A stretch of DNA of 6,452 nucleotides. It comes from an uncultured Anaeromassilibacillus sp. (GTDB lineage Bacteria > Bacillota > Clostridia > Oscillospirales > Acutalibacteraceae). Each line of letters opens with the position of its first letter. Within the stretch, counting starts at the first letter, position 1. The position numbers and the translations under genes were made by a program. The notes under the pieces were generated by a model. It searched no databases and was not told where the DNA came from. It saw only the letters and a program-made list of their open reading frames with translations. Shown piece by piece: positions 5,910 to 6,452 of this stretch. The DNA lies in NCBI GenBank assembly GCA_945988865.1, contig CAMFTQ010000040.1, positions 1 through 6,452 of the forward strand, given 5' to 3'.

Positions 5910-6452
5910 TTAATTATTGTTATCAGAGAACTGGCTGTTATACAGCTTTGCATACAAGCCGTTTTTAGCCATAAGCTCCTCGTGATTACCTACCTCTAAA
6001 ATATCGCCGTCCTGCATATACAGGATATTTTCGGCATCCTTGATTGTAGAAAGCCTGTGAGCAATTACAAATGAAGTTTTGCCCTTCATCATTTCTGTCA
6101 TAGCCTCCTGTATCATAACCTCTGTTCTTGTATCGACAGAGGAGGTAGCCTCATCAAGAATAAGAATCGGCGGATTATTCAGCATCGCTCTTGCTATTGT
6201 CAGAAGCTGACGCTGACCCTGTGCAATATTACCTGCACCCTCCTGAAGAACAAAGCTGTAGCCTCCCGGCAAGGTCTGAATAAATGCGTCTGCCCTCGCC
6301 TTTTTAGCAGCTTCTATAACCTCCTCATCGGTTGCGTCAAGCTTGCCGTAACGGATATTTTCCATAATTGTTCCGTTGTAAAGCCATGTGTCCTGAAGCA
6401 CCATACCGAAAATTTCTCTGAGTCTGCTTCTTTCCATATCTCTTATATCAAC
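5910..6452 (-). CDS. ABC exporter, C-terminal part of the nucleotide-binding domain (5' end outside window)
   Basis: The visible 180 residues enter at VDIRDMERSRLREIFG and end at SDNNN. They hold the ATPase motifs downstream of Walker A: Q-loop (VLQD, Gln at visible residue 20), signature NIAQGQRQLL (75-84), Walker B ILILDE with the catalytic Glu (96-101), D-loop SSVDTRTE and the switch His in IAHRLST. The QGQRQLL and SSVDTRTE wording is typical of the LmrCD/MdlB-like half-transporters that work as pairs and export drugs, lipids or peptides from the cytoplasmic membrane. Walker A and the transmembrane half lie beyond the right edge, so the substrate cannot be judged. The signature has Ala where Ser is usual (LSGGQ/LSQGQ). 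The stop codon is 29 bases before the start of the giant surface-protein gene in the same direction, so cotranscription is likely. The active-site residues seen argue for a working ATPase. Confidence 0.95.
   Translation of the reverse strand, partial: VDIRDMERSRLREIFGMVLQDTWLYNGTIMENIRYGKLDATDEEVIEAAKKARADAFIQTLPGGYSFVLQEGAGNIAQGQRQLLTIARAMLNNPPILILDEATSSVDTRTEVMIQEAMTEMMKGKTSFVIAHRLSTIKDAENILYMQDGDILEVGNHEELMAKNGLYAKLYNSQFSDNNN

Noticed and set aside
5729..5953. A 74-residue minus-strand frame spanning the exporter/giant-gene junction
   Set aside because: It overlaps the exporter's end and the giant protein's signal peptide in another frame, and its product is highly basic with no recognisable feature.

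Overview
The window looks like a chromosomal segment of a low-to-mid GC, Gram-positive anaerobe of the Clostridia, plausibly Ruminococcus-like. The reasons are strong AAAGGAG ribosome binding sites, TTG starts, a giant modular surface protein with a Thr/Ser/Pro-rich wall-spanning linker, and GLUG-type beta-helix repeats. The genus is an inference; no ribosomal or taxonomic marker gene is present.

All three supported genes lie on the minus strand, so the reading order is right to left. From 6452 to 5910 is the C-terminal 180 residues of the nucleotide-binding domain of an ABC exporter of the heterodimeric multidrug/peptide type; its front part is outside the window. After a 29-base gap comes one very large gene (5880 to 346, 1844 residues) for a secreted, membrane-anchored multidomain protein. 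In order it has a signal peptide, an FG-GAP-like beta-propeller with three clear calcium-loop motifs, an unrecognised beta-rich central module, an Fn3-like domain, an Ig-like domain, a small His/Cys motif, a GLUG beta-helix, an unrecognised C-terminal domain, a Thr/Ser linker, and a transmembrane segment with an RKRK tail. After a 114-base intergenic region holding two overlapping, mutually exclusive hairpins, a third gene starts at 231 and runs off the left edge; only its signal peptide and about 50 further residues are visible.

Both secreted-protein genes appear to start at TTG codons exactly 8 bases after an AGGAG core. For the giant gene the upstream in-frame ATG (5901) is probably not the start, because the ribosome binding site lies inside the extra seven codons it would add. 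The short spacing suggests that the exporter and the giant gene share a transcript, but whether they work together is unknown. The most interesting parts are the unrecognised central module of the giant protein, which has features that could fit a membrane-interacting beta-structure, and the three-arm alternative hairpin just upstream of the last gene.
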